From: Halisarca cf. caerulea
Lineage: Eukaryota; Porifera; Demospongiae; Chondrillida; Halisarcidae
Direction: 5' to 3'
Length of the DNA stretch: 60,000 bases
Assembly: GCA_963170055.1 (NCBI GenBank)
Contig: CAUJGJ010000444.1
Coordinates: 6,178,118 to 6,238,117, forward strand
Each line of letters begins with the position of its first letter. Positions within the stretch are counted from its first letter, which is position 1. Both the position numbers and the translations under genes were made by a program. The notes under the pieces were generated by a model. The model had not been told where the DNA came from. It saw nothing but the letters and a program-made list of their open reading frames with translations, and ran no database searches. Positions 9,760 through 21,154 of this stretch are shown one piece after another.

Positions 9760-10540
9760 ACATTTGTTAATGAAAGAATAATAATGTATGTATTAGTACT
9801 GCTCACAATAGGATGTCACACTTGTCACGATAGATATAGAGTATATAACACTATTAATGCCTTAGGCTATCAATCTACGTATGAATTCCATCTAATCTCA
9901 CACCCAAAGGGGCCTTGAAAAGGGTCCGATTAGTAGGTTATTGGATTATGGAGTGACCATGCATTAACAAATATTTATAAGAGCAGAGGACTGTACCTGG
10001 AAATTAAGGATGTTGGATTATAGAAGTACTAGCAGGTAAGCCTGCCTTCGGCGGGTTCACCTGCTATAGGTCACGACGTATGCATTGTCGTATCAAGTAC
10101 ATTGTTGCATCGTGTGTATTGTTGAGTTGCATGCATGAGCAGTGACTGTGAACAATAATTATTATGTTTCCAGGAATGCCAATTGTGTACTATACAGTTG
10201 CAGGAGTAGTTCATGTACTGTATTATAATATGAGAAATGAAAATACAAATTTTAAATGATTAGTGCAAAACTTCTTTCTAGACAATATTTCTAGTTATTG
10301 AGTGAAGCGAGGTTGATTACTTCTGCTGTGCAGGGACCTAATCTCTTGTTTGGCCTGCGTGGCTGTACAAATTGGCGATTTTGTCCCATTTCTGTTTTTT
10401 CTTCAATGAAATGCTCATTTGTCAAAGCATTTGGGAGCAAGGCGTGTCAATGCTTGGGTTGGGGCGCGGATAGAGAATACCTTTCAGTAAAAGCAATTTG
10501 CAGTTGGAATTTTTTAGGGGGTGGTGTAAATACATGTTGA
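9760..10540. other. No gene seen; contains a stable hairpin
   Basis: AT-rich sequence without a supported frame. Its one clear structure is the hairpin at 10031-10065. Confidence 0.5.
10031..10065. repeat. 16-bp hairpin with a TTC loop
   Basis: AGCAGGTAAGCCTGCC pairs with GGCGGGTTCACCTGCT around a TTC loop. There is one mismatch and there are two G-T wobbles. It could be a structured RNA element or a transposon relic; no other evidence points either way. Confidence 0.6.
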
Positions 10541-10574
10541 AGCTTCCCCACTGCCCCCCCACTGGATAGAACCC

Positions 10575-11010
10575 TGCTGTGTGTGTTCGTGCGTGCATGC
10601 ATGTGTGTGGGAGAGAGAGAATGCATGCGTGTGTGTATGTGTGTGTGTGTGTGTGTGTGTTTGTGTGTGTGTGTATGTGTGTATGTGTGTGTGTGTGTGT
10701 GTATGTGCATGCATGTGTGTGTGTGTGTGCGTGTGTGTGCGTGTGTGTGTGCATGCATGTGTGTGGGAGAGAGAGAGAATGCATATGCATGCGAGTGTGT
10801 GTGCATGTGTGTGGGAGAGAGAATGCATGTGTGTGTATGTGTGTGTGTTGTGTGTGGGGGGGGTTCTACCTAGGATAAAAATTTTGGGGTGGAAGCTTCC
10901 CCCCGCTCCCTCACTAAATAGAAGCCTGGTATGTGTGTGTATATTATGTTTGTGTTATGTGTGTGTGTGTGTGTGTGTGTGCGTGTGTGTGTGTACATGT
11001 AGTGTGTGTG

Positions 11011-11045
<35 letters not shown>

Positions 11046-11060
11046 GGCATGCATGTGTGT
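10575..11060. repeat. (TG)n tract with GAGA islands
   Basis: Long TG-rich simple repeat broken by GGGAGAGAGA islands, GCATGCATG motifs and a G-run near 10856. The frames reading Cys/Val or His/Thr across it are artefacts of the repeat. Confidence 0.95.
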
Positions 11061-11790
11061 GCATGTGCCTATTATCTGTAGGTGCAATCGCGAGGTACTG
11101 CACTTATTTGTGCATACCTAGTAATTCTGCCTTGTGCATGCATCACTACTGATCGAGTTACATGATCCACTCCTTAGCTGTACAACATACAGCATCCCAT
11201 GGCAAAAACATGGAGTGCTTAAGCATCAATGCCTACTTCTTGCAGTGTTTGCCCTTGTGCTTTACTAACTGTCCTTGCAAAACAGGGTCAAATAGGGAAC
11301 TGCAGTCTTTTGAACGGGATAGGCAGATCACTATCTGAGGGGGTTCTATCATCGCTGCGCTGTTCTTGCGCCAATGCGATACGCCAATACGTCTTAGAGT
11401 ACCCTTTGCCCGCCCGCCCTGAACTCTTGTATTTGAGTCCCATGGAGGCGTTGCGCCTTAGCCGTCAAGACAATCGTTCGTCTAGTCTTCCACCTCCCCT
11501 AAACTCTGGCAATAAGCAGAATCGAAAGGGTTACTCCTTCACGAAGTACATCTAGTCTCCGGAATACCGCATACGCATTCCATAAACGCTTACGAAAACA
11601 TGGCGTCTTTTCCGCACGGAGAAAATTCTTGCGGCGCTCTTCTCGGGCGGGGAGAATCGCCTTCCGTCTACCCCGCCATGACACTCCGTCTGAGGCTCTT
11701 CAAAAGTGTGCCGCTTTTGACGTTGATCGCACTTGAGCTGCGGGAGGAGTTTGCGAACAGACAAATTCAGCTCTACGGAATTATATATAT
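10875..11790. repeat. Dispersed repeat R1, copy 1
   Basis: From GGATAAAAATTTTGGGGTGG through the TG tract to AACAGACAAATTCAGCTC this matches 38355-39260 at roughly 90% identity, same orientation, with the TG tract differing in length. Neither strand has a long conserved frame shared by the copies. No terminal inverted repeats are evident. It sits within the DUF6589-like gene region. Confidence 0.85.
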
Positions 11791-12479
11791 AGATCAGATT
11801 ACAGAGTACAATATATGTACTTTAATTTTGAGTTTGTATAGTACACCACAGCGCATGTATTCCTGCATATATATATGTACATTATCATGCAGCAACGAAT
11901 TTGGAGCTAGCATATACACACACAATGTCATAGAAATGTGTATAATATACATGCATGCTGCATTGCATACATAAGACTTAGTATGATTTACAATTGATAC
12001 AGGTTTCAATAGGACTGTCGAGAAATGTTCATTATAAGCCAGATCAAGCCGTTATGCGACACACAGTAAAGCATTTGGCCCGCAAAAACACAAAGAAAGC
12101 AGTGCAAGATTTACTTGGTGATTCACAAGCTCTAGAAACAGTTGCAAGCATGTTAGGGAAACACATATTTGAGAAGGAAATTGCATACATTAGTTCTCCC
12201 GCGACTCTCAGCACACTGTACACCAGTTGGAATGTTGGTACAATAACCAAATTCAAGTGGGAAGACTTGTGGTTGGACATAGCCAACACAGCGCCTGCGA
12301 TGTCAGCAGTCCTGCTCAATGCAGTACCATCACACAAGGCAAAGGATCTGATTCCTTCACTATGCATAATAGTGGCTATGCTGGTGAAAGCACGAAATAG
12401 AAGGCTGGACGTTGTTCAGGAAATTCTCAGTTTGATTCTACACACAGGACATGCATCAACTCAGGTACAGTCTACCATG

Positions 12480-12642
12480 TACAGTCACACCTGGTTTATC
12501 CGAAAACCTCATTTATCCGACACTTTGCTGTGAATCACCATCACCACTTTGTGTACTATTCACCCTGATTTATCCAACACCTGGTTTATCCAACACATTT
12601 TGTGAGGAACAAATGTGGTCGGATAAACCAGGGCCCACTGTA
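12480..12642. mobile_element. Tigger-type MITE, copy 1
   Basis: Ends TACAGTCACACCTGGTTTAT and GGATAAACCAGGGCCCACTGTA (last 20 bp) are inverted repeats bounded by TA. The interior repeats TTATCC(A/G)ACAC. A second copy lies at 32787-32934. Located inside the DUF6589-like intron. Confidence 0.85.
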
Positions 12643-12891
12643 TATATGCAAGCAAAATGCACACATGCAATTACATATGTGCAGTACATATGATTGCATA
12701 GCATATAATATAAACACACACATTATATACAATCATACACATGCATATACGTATGTATAATATATTAGCAATTTACGTATATCAAGTACCGTATAGTGGG
12801 AAATTTTCGCGGATATAAACTTTCGCGAGTCGTCAAAGAGGGCCTTAGCATAAAATTTCGCGAATTTTATTTTCTCTGGCCACGTGTAAAA

Positions 12892-13944
12892 ATGGCAGGT
12901 TCTGGTGTGCACTTTAGCGTAGCAACAATGGTAAGAGGCTTTCATGTCTATAGAGAAGACATTTGGGCAGCCTCAATCGGCGAAGAGCTTCCCTGCGAGT
13001 GTCAAGAAGGGAACCGTGAAGATGCTTACGCTGTAGCTGTAAAAAAGAACGAAAATATCGTTGGTCACATCCCTCAGAAGATTTCCACCACGAGCTTCAT
13101 GTTTCTACGCCGAGGCGGATCAATCCTCTGTCAAGTCACGGAATCTCAGCGCTATTCAGCGGATTTACCCCAAGGTGGCTTGGAAATACCTTGCATACTG
13201 GTCTTCACTGGAAGTGCAAAGGAGGTTTCCAAAGTGGCGAAACTTGTTCCAGCCACTCTCCCCTCCGTTTCGAGTGAGGTTTCGAGTGATCACCTGGAAG
13301 TCCAGCAACCTCGTCCTTCTAAAGTGGATACTGTTCAGACCGTCTATGAAGATGAAGATTTCGAAGTTGAAATGTCCAACAATGGTGATTGGGTACAGTG
13401 TCAAGACATTGTCCTGAGCAAAGTAGACAGGGACATTATAAGCAATGGACAGAAGTTAACTGATCGCCATATAAACTATGCCCAAAGACTGCTTAAGAGA
13501 CAGTTTCCTCTTCTGAACGGACTCAAGCTTTCATTGTGTCAGATGAAAGAGCAATCCCAAGAAGAGAGGATGAAAGAAAGCAAACTCCAAATCTTTCACA
13601 CCCGAGGAGATCACTGGATGGTGGCCTCAACCATTCATTCAGTGAAAGGGCAGGTTAAAATTTATGACTCTATATACAATTCAATGGATTCAGAAACAAC
13701 AGCTGTTGTTATGAACCATTTTCAAGTGCCACCTCATCCCCTTCATGTGGATATAGTGAAAATGTAGAAGCAGGAAGGCACACATGACTGCGGATTGTTT
13801 GCTATAGCTGTAGCAACTTCTGAAGCATTCAACAGTTGTGGTAGTCCACAAGGCAGTCTCTGAATTTTTGAGCAAGATTGTATGAGAGCCCACCTCATCC
13901 AGTGCTTTGAGAAAGGAGAACTCTCCATGTTTCCAGGAAAATAA
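12892..13944 (+). pseudogene. HIRAN-like plus Ulp1-like protease gene, element A
   Basis: ATG at 12892. Residues about 16-110 resemble a HIRAN domain (GFHVYREDIWAASIGEELPC, NREDAYAVAV, IVGHIPQKIS, then DLPQGGLEIPC). After an acidic linker comes an Ulp1/C48-type peptidase: LTDRHINYAQRLLKRQFPLL, GDHWMVAS (His codon 13612), KIYDSIY (Asp codon 13666) and HDCGLFAIAVAT (Cys codon 13789), in the order of the family triad. Two in-frame stops break it: TAG 13765-13767, where copy B has CAG, and TGA 13861-13863; the frame otherwise stays open to TAA 13942-13944. Family knowledge: Ulp1 enzymes remove SUMO-like modifiers, and HIRAN binds DNA ends. How they serve the transposon is unknown. Confidence 0.82.
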
Positions 13945-14043
13945 ATATAGACATTCGGTAACACATTAATTATTACGCTTTATATATTAACCATAGATAC
14001 TAACTGTTACACTTTATATAACCATAGATACTAACAGTTACTG

Positions 14044-15450
14044 TTACAGTAAACCAGCAGCCTTAAAACCGTTAACTATGATGGAGTTGTGTTCTTTAAG
14101 GTAATCATATAAACTGATCAGCCAGCGTGCTCCAAGTGGCTTCATGAGAGACGATCAAAAGTCTACAGGCTTTGGATCAGCCCCTTCATCAAGTTGTTTT
14201 AGCATTTCAGAGGCATACCACTCCTGGAATTTTTTGCGCATGAAGTCTTTAACTGATTTGTTGACACTTAGGTCCATGGGTTGCAGACGGCCAGTACAAT
14301 TGGCTGGCACATTCAGAACCTGGATGTTTTCCTTTGCAAGAATCCTACTGATAGTCTCTTTCCGCTGGCCTTTGAAGACATCAAATATTGCTAGTGCTGG
14401 GTGGTCAGGTGCTAGCTTCAATTCTGCACACTTGCGCTGTACATAGGGTATAATGATCTTCTGCAGATATTCAATCATCTTCTCCTCATTGGACCAGTGG
14501 TAGGGCATACACATAACATGCCAGCCATCAGGAAAACTAATGTGAGGCAGGCAGGCAGAAGTCTTCTCTTGATAGATCAGCTGGAATGGAAAGATGTCTC
14601 CAGCCGAAGTACCACAGAGCACGGCAGTGATTTGCCGTTTATCACTGATCCCTACGATTTCAACTCTCTGCGAGCCCTTGAGATCCATTTTCCATGAAGA
14701 TCCAGGGACAATACTTATTCCTGTTTGATCCCAATTGAACACTAATTCAGGAGGAATCTCTTCCATTTCAACAATCGCTCTGTAGTCTAACAGGAACAAT
14801 TCCTGGATTGCATCAAAATATGCCACTCGCAACTTGGCTGCCGAACTTCCCCTCCTCTTAACGAATCCCATTCTCTGCAGTAATGATTTCCCCCAAGTCT
14901 TTGTTATTGTGATAGAACCTCCATTCTCTATCAATAAATTTCTATCATGACCTCTAACAATCGCCGTTGCAGCTGCCATAGCGATGGCTGTAGTTACAAC
15001 TCCACCTCCCTCACACACAGCACAGATGTAGCTCTTAACTTCTTTGTCCATCTTCTCCCCGAGTAGCAAAGGACGCCCTCGCTTCTGGGAAGGTAGGCTC
15101 TTCACCGAGAGATCCATTTTGCCAGCTTGTCGCTTCCGTTGAAGTTCCTTTTGGTACTTTACCTTCCACGTTCGAACGCTGCTTTCCTTGATGGCCATTC
15201 CTAACTCTTTGGAGAAGCGGCTGACTGCTGCAGCGTTTCCGTGAAGATATGCATATTCAGCGATGGTAGCTTGCTGTTCACTTGATAATTTGGCGTATGC
15301 TCCTCTACTAGAAGTCAAAGAAGTGTCAAACTTGCGCACCTCTTTGTTCATGTTCTCAATTGCAGCTGGGCTAATGACAGCGCTCAAAGACCCCTTTGGT
15401 AGTGGCAGCTGATGTACCGGCTTTAGCCAACGATGCAAAGAGTTAGACAT
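14044..15450 (-). pseudogene. Element A transposase (DDE_1 type), late nonsense codon
   Basis: ATG at 15450 opens a 431-codon frame. An N-terminal basic/HTH-like region (LSSEQQATIAEYAYLHGN, SVRTWKVKYQKEL) precedes KRGRPLLLGE and the catalytic core: VFNWDQTGISIVPG (Asp about 241), ALAIFDVFKGQ (Asp about 357) and TGRLQPMDLSVNKSVKDF (Asp about 393). A TGA at 14155-14157 stops it, but the same frame continues for 36 codons (MKPLGARWLISLYDY) to TAA at 14044. Copy B has the matching LSILKPLGFQWLV, so the TGA is a nonsense change. It may still make a nearly complete protein. DDE_1 enzymes cut at the terminal repeats and insert at TA. Confidence 0.9.
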
Positions 15451-16142
15451 ACCTTAACTTACAAAACGAGGACAAGCAGCAGTGATCGAACACGTGGACA
15501 ACCAGGAAAATGGCTACCAGCAAATCAGTGTGGATGAAATTTTCGCAAACTAAACGCTGCTCGCGAAAACCGCGAAACTAAATACCTCGTGAAAATTTCC
15601 CGCTATACGGTATATGTACATATACAATCTACAACACTACAGACATTCAATTGTCTCAATCCACTGATGCTGACAGTGTCACCACCAAAACTTAGATCAG
15701 TGCTGGACGAGCTGTGCACACTACATGACCAAAAAGTTGTACAATGGAGGGATTCTATGTCACAGAGGATAACAGTAAGGAAATACAGCAGCCATTGTAC
15801 TAACATACATAAGTTATATACAATTGCATATTGAAAACAACTTCTTTGCATTTCAGGAGATGAGTAGTGTGGCTCTGGGTATTGCACTCAGTGGTATTCA
15901 TAACATTGATGAATCACAAATAAATGAAATTGATCATAATGAAGACAGTGCAGCACAACGTGAAGACACTATGTGTGTACTTTTCCAGCTCCATCTTCAG
16001 TAAATACTTTCCTCTCTCTCTTTTGGTTAACTACAATGGCATGAATGAAAATTGTTTTTGTTGCCTACCTTTTCCCAGGAATATGTGGTATGATTCCAGG
16101 AGGATGTGTGAACGACTGGTCCAACTTCTCCTTCAACTTTAA

Positions 16143-16690
16143 AAATAGGGTCCCACAGTCCTCGCACCTGTAATTAATGATTCAGAAGTGAACAGTCATG
16201 CAAACCTTGGCTATTGTTATGTATTACCATTGTCAAGTGTCTGTATACATGTCATTGCATAATCTAGCTGCATGTTATACAGTTACAGTACTGTAACATG
16301 TATGTACATATGTAATATATATGATTGTGCAATCATGTCATTATAATAGTCTGTTCTAATAAATTTTAAAATTCATACGTTCGGCAAAATACTAATGTTT
16401 TGGGTATCTGCTCCCCATTGTCTTGATTCCTTCCTTCAGCTATATGATGTGTGAGTATAGTCTCGCGTTGCACAGACCCTATTCTCACCTCCATTTTTTA
16501 ATTATGACGTCACACGGTCGGCGAGAATGGGTCTGGTCACCAGCGTATACCACTTTTGTTCTGAGGGTCTATCGTGTCCGGACATCTGGTGGTAACAAAA
16601 CGGAAACGTTCGCATATTATCTCTTCGGCGCGGGAGCTATTTTTACACAAAAGAAGAATAGCCTTTTGTTTGCAATTGAGTAGCATTTCA
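16143..16690. other. Upstream region of RecQ-like pseudogene A
   Basis: No gene from 16143 to about 16440. At 16465-16545 CACAGACCCTATTCTCACC and GAGAATGGGTCTGGTCACC form an imperfect inverted pair around a TGACGTCA-like site. A similar AGACCCA...GTGGGTCTGG arrangement lies upstream of RecQ-like pseudogene B near 40998-41050, which suggests a shared promoter or element end. Confidence 0.35.
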
Positions 16691-16700
16691 CAGCCTCAGT

Positions 16701-18153
16701 ATGTCTGGTTTTCCCAAGTTTGATCAATGTCCACGCGATGCCATGATAGAAGCTGCAAAGGAAATGAACATCTCCTTGAAAGAGAAACAAGAGGAGGCAA
16801 TCACAGCCTTTGTCGGCGGTAGAGACACATTTGTATCTCTTCCTACTGAATACGGAAAATCGATTATTTACAGAATTCTGCCTGTGATGTACAATCTCCT
16901 TCTAGGTGAGTGTTTGATTTGTTAATTACCACCACATGGAAGGATAATAGCATCACATACATGTTTATTCCTAGGGAATGTAGGGAGCATAGTTGTTTGC
17001 GTTAGCCCATTGACTGCTCTCATGATGGACCAAAAGCAAAAATTCTCTACCAGTGGTATCAGAACAGAATTCATATGTTATAAGCAGAAAGATGTGAAGG
17101 TTGTAAATGATGTCCTTAATGGGCTGGTGCAACTGGTTTTCATCAGTCCTGAATCTATAGTAGGAAATCACAAATACAGGAAGATGCTGGCAACATCTGC
17201 TTATCAAAGCAAACTGGTTGCCATTGCAGATTGCAGTGGATGAGGCACACTCCATTAAGACATGGTAAGTGATCTGCATAGTTGCTCATATGTCTGCGTT
17301 TTTTTAGCATTATTTCACATATGCACATTTTATGGGACAGCAGTATCGGGTGGACTTCTCATTGCTGGGACAATTACGAAATGTCATTCCCAACCGAGTC
17401 CACATCTAGGCTACCACTGCTACAGCGACTACTCTCACATACCGCATTGTCCGGGATTGTCTCTTCTTGAAGGATACGTACATTGTGGCTCTCCCCCCAG
17501 AAAAAAAGAACATGAAGTATTCAGTATCTGTTAGCACAGACTTTGAGAAATTCATAACTACCATCACTGAAGAATTGGGAAAAAAGAGGAGGGACTACCC
17601 AAAGACCATCATATTTTGTCAAAGGTACCTCGATTGTTCACAGCTTTATCTGCGTATACGATATGCACTGCAAGAGAACTTTACTGAGCCCCCATCTAGC
17701 CCTGACATCCATTATAACCACTTAATAACAATGTACCACAGTGCGGCTACCCAGCCAACGAAAGAGAAGATTATTACTTCTTTTTGTCAACAGGAGAGCA
17801 AATTGCGTATCTTAATAGCCACAAGTGCATTCAGACTTGGAATTGATTGTCCAGACATAAGGCATATAATACACTGGGGACCACCTACCAACCTTGATGC
17901 TTAGGTACAAGAGCCAAGACGTGGAGGAAGGGATGGGGAAATGAGTTATGCACATCTTCCGTATGGGCATATTTCTCAGCACACTGGAGAGGACATGAGA
18001 CAATATGCTGCTGTGACAACATGTTGTAGGGTGCACCTTTTTAGGCAGTTCATTAAGGGGGATGCAGTGCAGCCACGCAAACCACCTTGCCTATGTTGTG
18101 ACGTTTGTAGTAAAGAATGTACTTCTACTGAATGCATGTCTGACTCATTGTAA
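16701..18153 (+). pseudogene. RecQ-like DNA helicase pseudogene A
   Basis: Exons: 16701-16905 (donor GTGAGT), 16975-17264, about 17334 onward. Motif I reads VSLPTEYGKS (the usual first Gly is Glu); VVCVSPLTALMMDQ, VDEAHSIKTW (DEAH), ATTATATT, ILIATSAFRLGIDCPDIRHI and QEPRRGGRDG follow in RecQ order, with a CLCCDVCSKEC zinc-type tail. Damage: a 7-bp tandem duplication of ATTGCAG at 17223-17236 shifts the frame before DEAH; the expected acceptor before 17334 reads AT, not AG; TAG at 17407-17409 and 17902-17904. RecQ enzymes unwind DNA 3' to 5'; this copy cannot. It follows the DUF6589-like gene on the same strand. Confidence 0.85.
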
Positions 18154-18159
18154 ACGTTG

Positions 18160-19150
18160 TCTGGGGCAGTCCATATTGGTTCTGCCCGGTGGCTTGGTCC
18201 AGTCCATATTTGGTACTGGCGGGTGGTTTGGCGCAGTCCATATTTGGCACTGGTGGGTGGTTTAGCGCAGTCCATATTTGGTCTGCCAGGTGGCTTGGTC
18301 CAGTCCATATTTGGTACTGGCGGGTGGTTTGGCGCAGTCCATATTTGGTTCTGCCAGGTGGTTTGGTGCAGCTATTTGGTCTGCCAGGTGGTTTGGTGCA
18401 GCTATTTGGTCTGCCAGGTGGTTTGGTGCAGCTATTTGGTCTACCAGGTGGTTTGGTGCAGTCCATAATTTGTACTGCTAGGCAGGTCGGTGCAGTCCAT
18501 ACTTCGTACTGGCGGGTGGTTTGGTGCAGTCCATAATTTGTACTGCCAGGCGGGTCGGTGCAGTCCATACTTGGTACTGGCGGGTGGTTTGGCGCAGTCC
18601 ATATTTGGCACTGGTGGGTGGTTTGGCGCAGTCCATATTTGGTCTGCCAGGAGGCTTGGTCCAGTCCATATTTGGTACTGCCAGGTGATTTGGTATAGCC
18701 CATATTGGGTAATACCGAGTGTTTTTTTTGTTGCAGGCCATATTGGGGGACTGCTGTGTGGTGTGTGTGGCAGTCCAGTGTTTGTACTGCTGAGTGGATG
18801 CTTGATGCAGTCTAGATTTGGTACTGCTGTGTGTGGTGTGTTGCAGTTCAGTGTTAATTGGTATACTGCAGTGTGGTTTGTGGCAGTCCATATATGTGGC
18901 ATTGCTGTGTGGTTTTCGATACATCCAGTTCGGAGTTGGTACAGCTGTATGGTGTGGGGCAATCCATATTTGGTACTGCTGGGTGGTTTGTTGCAGTCCA
19001 GTGTTGGTATATATTGCCGGGAAGTTTTGTTGCAGTCCCTAGGTATGTGGTACTGCTGTGGGTTTACAGCAGCCCAGAGTTGGTATGGCGGTGTGGTTTG
19101 GTGCAGTCCACTGTTGGTTCTGTTATACATATGTGGTTGATTGATCTGCA
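18160..19150. repeat. 34-bp satellite array
   Basis: CAGTCCATATTTGGTACTGG-like units recur every 32-34 bp (for example 18168, 18200, 18234, 18268, 18301), with a 30-bp variant block at about 18360-18450 (GTTTGGTGCAGCTATTTGGT). Units diverge steadily to the right. It is open in several frames on both strands because the unit lacks stops, so the 190-236 codon frames are not genes. It begins within 20 bp of the RecQ-like stop. Confidence 0.93.
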
Positions 19151-19780
19151 TTTGGTACCATGGTCTGGTTTGGTATACTTAGTCTGCATTTTTTAATGTA
19201 GTTCCGCAGTGTTGTTAAATCAGTCTTCAAAAAAAAAAATTGGTATTTCCGGGCATGTGTGGTTGTGTGCATTCATCATACGTCTTTAGTGCTACTGATG
19301 GTTTGGTTTAGGCCTCTAGTTGGTACTGTTGTGTGTAATTTGGGGCAGGCCATTAGTGGGGTTTGGTCGCAGGCATTCCTCTCTACTATACATGAAGTTA
19401 GTCGAGGCGTACTTGGATGTTTATATCCTTGTCACATGTGGTTAGTATGCAAATGGTTTTTGGGGTCTGCAGTAGATGCTATAATATGCTTTCGATGTAG
19501 GTTTATATGCATGCATGGTTCTTTTGGGCATTCAGAGCAGTTAATAGTACATATGTTATACTTTTGTAGATGCATATGTACATTCGTATACATTATGGGG
19601 CTATACTCTGACTTGTCAGTGCAGTTCGGTGCAGTCTACTTTAATTTGCTTAATTCATTCAAGCTACCTGTGTTTTTCCTGTGGGGCAGTATGTACTGTT
19701 CAGTCACTTACTGCTTGTCCATGGAGGTTTGGTCAATTGAGGGGTGTGTGTCTGGCAGCCACCCATGCAGTTGTTAATCA
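19150..19780. other. Degenerate satellite edge, no gene seen
   Basis: GT-rich, weakly repetitive sequence with occasional GGTACTG and GCAGTC remnants of the satellite. The 172-codon frame here has low-complexity content and no motif. Confidence 0.4.
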
Positions 19781-21154
19781 AGTACAGTAGAAACTGCTTA
19801 ACACGAAATCGCTTAACACGAAATACTGTTTAACACGAACAGATTTGCAAAACCAGTGACCCACGCATACAAAATTATACCGGTTAACACAAATATATAC
19901 TGTTAACACGAAAGAATTTGTTTGCTGATGACATAATATTACATCACTGGTCACATGACCAAGGTGAACTCTATGGTGAGAGTTACGTTAGCATAGAGTG
20001 TCTATGGTGAGAGAATGGCTTCCCAGAAGAAACAGCGCTCCTATTCTATCCAATTCAAGAAGACGATTTTCGAAGATGTTGATGCCAAGAAACTTTCAAA
20101 GACCGAAATTTGTAAGAAGCACGGGATACCCAACTCTACGCTATCGACTTTCCTTAAGAATCGCAAGAAGATCGAGGAACAAAGTTCAGCGAGCATTTCC
20201 AGTGAAGCGAGGAAACGTCTTCGAGAGTCCAACTTTTCTGACGTCGATGAAGCCCTGTACAGGTGGTTTCTGATGGCGCGCCAAAGCGCAATTCCCCTGA
20301 GTGGACCCTTAATGTAGAAAAAAGCTGACAAGTTCGCTGCTGATTTTGGTCATACGGATTTTAAGGCTACAGCAAGCTGGTTACAAAGATTTAGAGCGCG
20401 TAAGGGCATCGTGTGCAAAGTTGTCTGTGGAGAAGCTGCATCTGTGGACACTAGTGTTGTTTCTAATTGGAAAAGTAAGCTTTCTACACTTTTGGAAGGA
20501 TACTCACCTGACTGTGTGTACAATGTAGACGAGACAGGGCTTTTCTACAGATGTTTGCCAAATTGTACACTTACATTTAAAGGAGAGGCATGTCATGGAG
20601 GAAAACTCTCAAAAGAGCGGTTGACACTATTGCTTGGGGCTAACATGGATGGCTCCGACAAGCTAGAGCCTCTTGTTATTGGCAAATCAGCTAACCCACG
20701 ATGCTTTAGAGGCATTAGGAGTGTCCCCCTTCCCTATGAGGCTAATAAGAGTGCATGGATGACCAGCATAGTGTGGACTAAGTGGATAAAAGGCTTCAAT
20801 TCAAAAATGAAACATTTACACAAGAAAGTTATTTTGTTCATTGACGATTGCCCTGGTCATCCTAAAGTGGACAATCTGTCTCATGTGACAGTTCAGTACG
20901 ATGTGACTAAAATGCGGAACGGAATGCGGAACACAACGAACATAATGTCACATGGTCGGTCACGTGTTGTCATGCAGCACCATCTAAGCCGTTTTGCAGC
21001 GCGACGTCTAGCGAAGATATAATCGTTTTCTTCGGCTTTATTTCCAAGATTTTTCGCTATTTATTCTATAAATAGTAACATTTCTTGGCCGTAAAAGGAA
21101 TCGATTAATTATTATACCTATGATGGTATTGTCGTCCCGCCAAAATCGCTGGAA

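Larger units (their letters stand above)
12789..15610. mobile_element. Tigger/pogo-type element A with HIRAN-Ulp1 gene
   Basis: The left end CCGTATAGTGGGAAATTTTC and the right end (reverse complement) CCGTATAGCGGGAAATTTTC are inverted repeats, with further TTCGCG-rich matches inside. TA flanks both sides (12787-12788, 15611-15612). The 2822-bp element carries two convergent genes: HIRAN-like/Ulp1-like protease (plus) and DDE transposase (minus). Element B (41154-46930) has the same plan and related ends. Both genes in A have premature stops. Confidence 0.92.
12003..16142 (+). pseudogene. DUF6589-like gene, multi-exon, invaded and truncated
   Basis: Supported exons: 12003-12464 (AG before, GTACAG after), 15643-15774 (AG before, GTAAGG after, phase kept), 15857-15999, and a short tail to 16142. 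Exon 1 carries KFKWEDLWLDIANTAPAMSA and LVKARNRRLDVVQEILSLIL then HTGHA; exon 2 reads TFNCLNPLMLTVSPPKLRSV and LHDQKVVQWRDSM. These resemble the N-terminal half of DUF6589-type proteins (F.W..L...AP, RN....VQ.....L..GH, then L..L...VS...). The C-terminal half is not seen before the RecQ-like gene. The 3.2-kb intron 12465-15642 contains a MITE and the whole Tigger-type element A. If that intron is still spliced the gene could in principle be expressed. Confidence 0.45.

Noticed and set aside
10447..11103. Long frames rich in Cys/Val or His/Thr over the TG tracts
   Set aside because: They are translations of (TG)n and (CA)n; the same happens at 36.4, 38.4, 48.2-48.6 and 50.5 kb.
11229..11555. 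108-codon frame in repeat R1 as a gene
   Set aside because: The second R1 copy has indels and substitutions that do not favour this frame, and no motif is present.
18125..19151. Overlapping frames of 100-236 codons on both strands
   Set aside because: The 34-bp satellite lacks stops; the frames encode only its repeat and have no motif.
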